Positions 4,832 through 5,106 of a stretch of DNA of 5,106 nucleotides are shown piece by piece (the stretch's first letter is position 1; each line of letters opens with the position of its first letter). The position numbers and the translations under genes were made by a program. The stretch is from an uncultured Actinomycetes bacterium. GTDB taxonomy: Bacteria; Actinomycetota; Actinomycetes; Mycobacteriales; Mycobacteriaceae. A model generated the notes under the pieces. That model was not told the origin of the DNA, ran no database searches, and saw only the letters and a program-made list of their open reading frames with translations. The stretch covers positions 1 through 5,106 of the forward strand of contig CAIWCQ010000022.1 in the NCBI GenBank assembly GCA_903911165.1, in the 5' to 3' direction.

Positions 4832-4837
4832 TACGAT
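4832..4837 (+). promoter_or_regulatory. Candidate -10 element for the Xre regulator transcript
   Basis: TACGAT fits TANNNT and lies 6 bases before the ATG at 4844. A start of transcription at or near that A would give a leaderless message beginning with the mini-ORF. The -35 position is occupied by the CGTATACG palindrome and has no TTGACA-like sequence, so an activator might be needed. Confidence 0.4.
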
Positions 4838-4843
4838 TCGGTT

Positions 4844-4864
4844 ATGGCGGAAACGCGACGGTGA
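4844..4864 (+). CDS. Possible leader peptide MAETRR overlapping the regulator start
   Basis: ATG at 4844 opens a seven-codon frame (six residues, then TGA at 4862-4864). Its stop overlaps the GTG start of the regulator as GTGA, the classic arrangement for translational coupling. The regulator has no strong ribosome site of its own, only GGCGGA at 4847-4852, which lies inside the mini-ORF. It may be coincidence. Confidence 0.35.
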   Translation: MAETRR

Positions 4865-5106
4865 GCCGGGAGACGGCGGGCGCGGCAATCCGGGCTCTGC
4901 GCGAGTCCCGGGACTGGTCGCTCGCGGAACTGGCGGCGGCCACCGGCGTCAGCACGATGGGCCTCAGCTATCTGGAGCGGGGTACCCGCAAGCCGCAGAA
5001 AAAGACCGTTCAACGCGTTGAGAACGGACTCGGACTGCCGCCGGGTACCTACGCACGGCTGGTCGTGGCCGACGATCCGGACGTCGAACTGGCCCAGCTT
5101 CTGGAG
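4861..5106 (+). CDS. Xre-family helix-turn-helix regulator (Rv0023-like), 5' part only
   Basis: The frame starts at GTG 4861 and is still open after 82 codons at the right edge. An HTH_XRE domain covers about residues 10-65: W19-SLAELAAATGVS is the first helix pair, TMGLSYLERGTRKP (32-45) is the recognition helix and following turn with the typical YLERG signature, and TVQRVENGLGLP closes the domain. The residues match closely what I recall of M. tuberculosis Rv0023 (MSRESAGAAIRALRESRDWS), including the position of the start. That protein is about 256 residues, so roughly two thirds is missing here. The Xre domain binds palindromic operators as a dimer; two CGTATACG palindromes lie in the shared upstream region with whiB5, suggesting autoregulation and control of whiB5. 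Confidence 0.92.
   Translation, partial: MSRETAGAAIRALRESRDWSLAELAAATGVSTMGLSYLERGTRKPQKKTVQRVENGLGLPPGTYARLVVADDPDVELAQLLE

Overview
The window is GC-rich actinobacterial DNA and almost certainly comes from a Mycobacterium. Four landmarks support this. The first 27 codons of fhaA lie at the left edge on the minus strand. A class II tRNA-Leu(CAG) follows immediately. A WhiB5-type regulator with the unusual cysteine spacing CX3C-X7-C lies to the right. The start of a Xre-type regulator very like M. tuberculosis Rv0023 is at the right edge. From memory, this is the order fhaA - leuT - Rv0021c - whiB5 - Rv0023 known from M. tuberculosis, so the flanks are conserved mycobacterial backbone near the fha/pstP/pknAB cell-division locus. 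An encoded PE-PPE domain protein also points to Mycobacterium, and its absence of a PE or PPE module suggests a nontuberculous species.

Left backbone (1-424): the 5' end of fhaA (minus), a 259-base divergent intergenic region with a candidate tRNA promoter, and the tRNA-Leu gene (342-424).

Central accessory block (about 425-4180): this occupies the place where M. tuberculosis has Rv0021c. It holds a stand-alone PE-PPE serine hydrolase with a hydrophobic leader (649-2037, plus), a metal-dependent cyclase / kynurenine-formamidase-like hydrolase (1980-2780, minus), an APH/CHK-type phosphotransferase (2816-3901, plus) and an unrecognised two-helix membrane protein (3881-4180, minus). The block is very compact. 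Two convergent pairs overlap tail to tail by 58 and 21 bases, and the cyclase and phosphotransferase diverge from only 35 bases, where both could be transcribed as leaderless messages.

Right backbone (4181-5106): a six-copy 12-bp G-run tandem repeat lies just downstream of whiB5. Then come whiB5 (4315-4731, minus), a 129-base divergent regulatory region with two perfect CGTATACG palindromes, and the start of the Xre regulator (4861 onward, plus). A seven-codon leader ORF may be translationally coupled to that regulator.

How the genes work together: whiB5 and the Xre regulator share a control region, and the palindromes sit on the likely promoter elements of both, which suggests joint control or autoregulation. 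The small membrane gene may be co-transcribed with whiB5. The cyclase and phosphotransferase look like a small-molecule enzyme pair of unknown substrate. The PE-PPE protein is probably an exported or membrane-anchored esterase. I see no transposase, integrase or CRISPR array.
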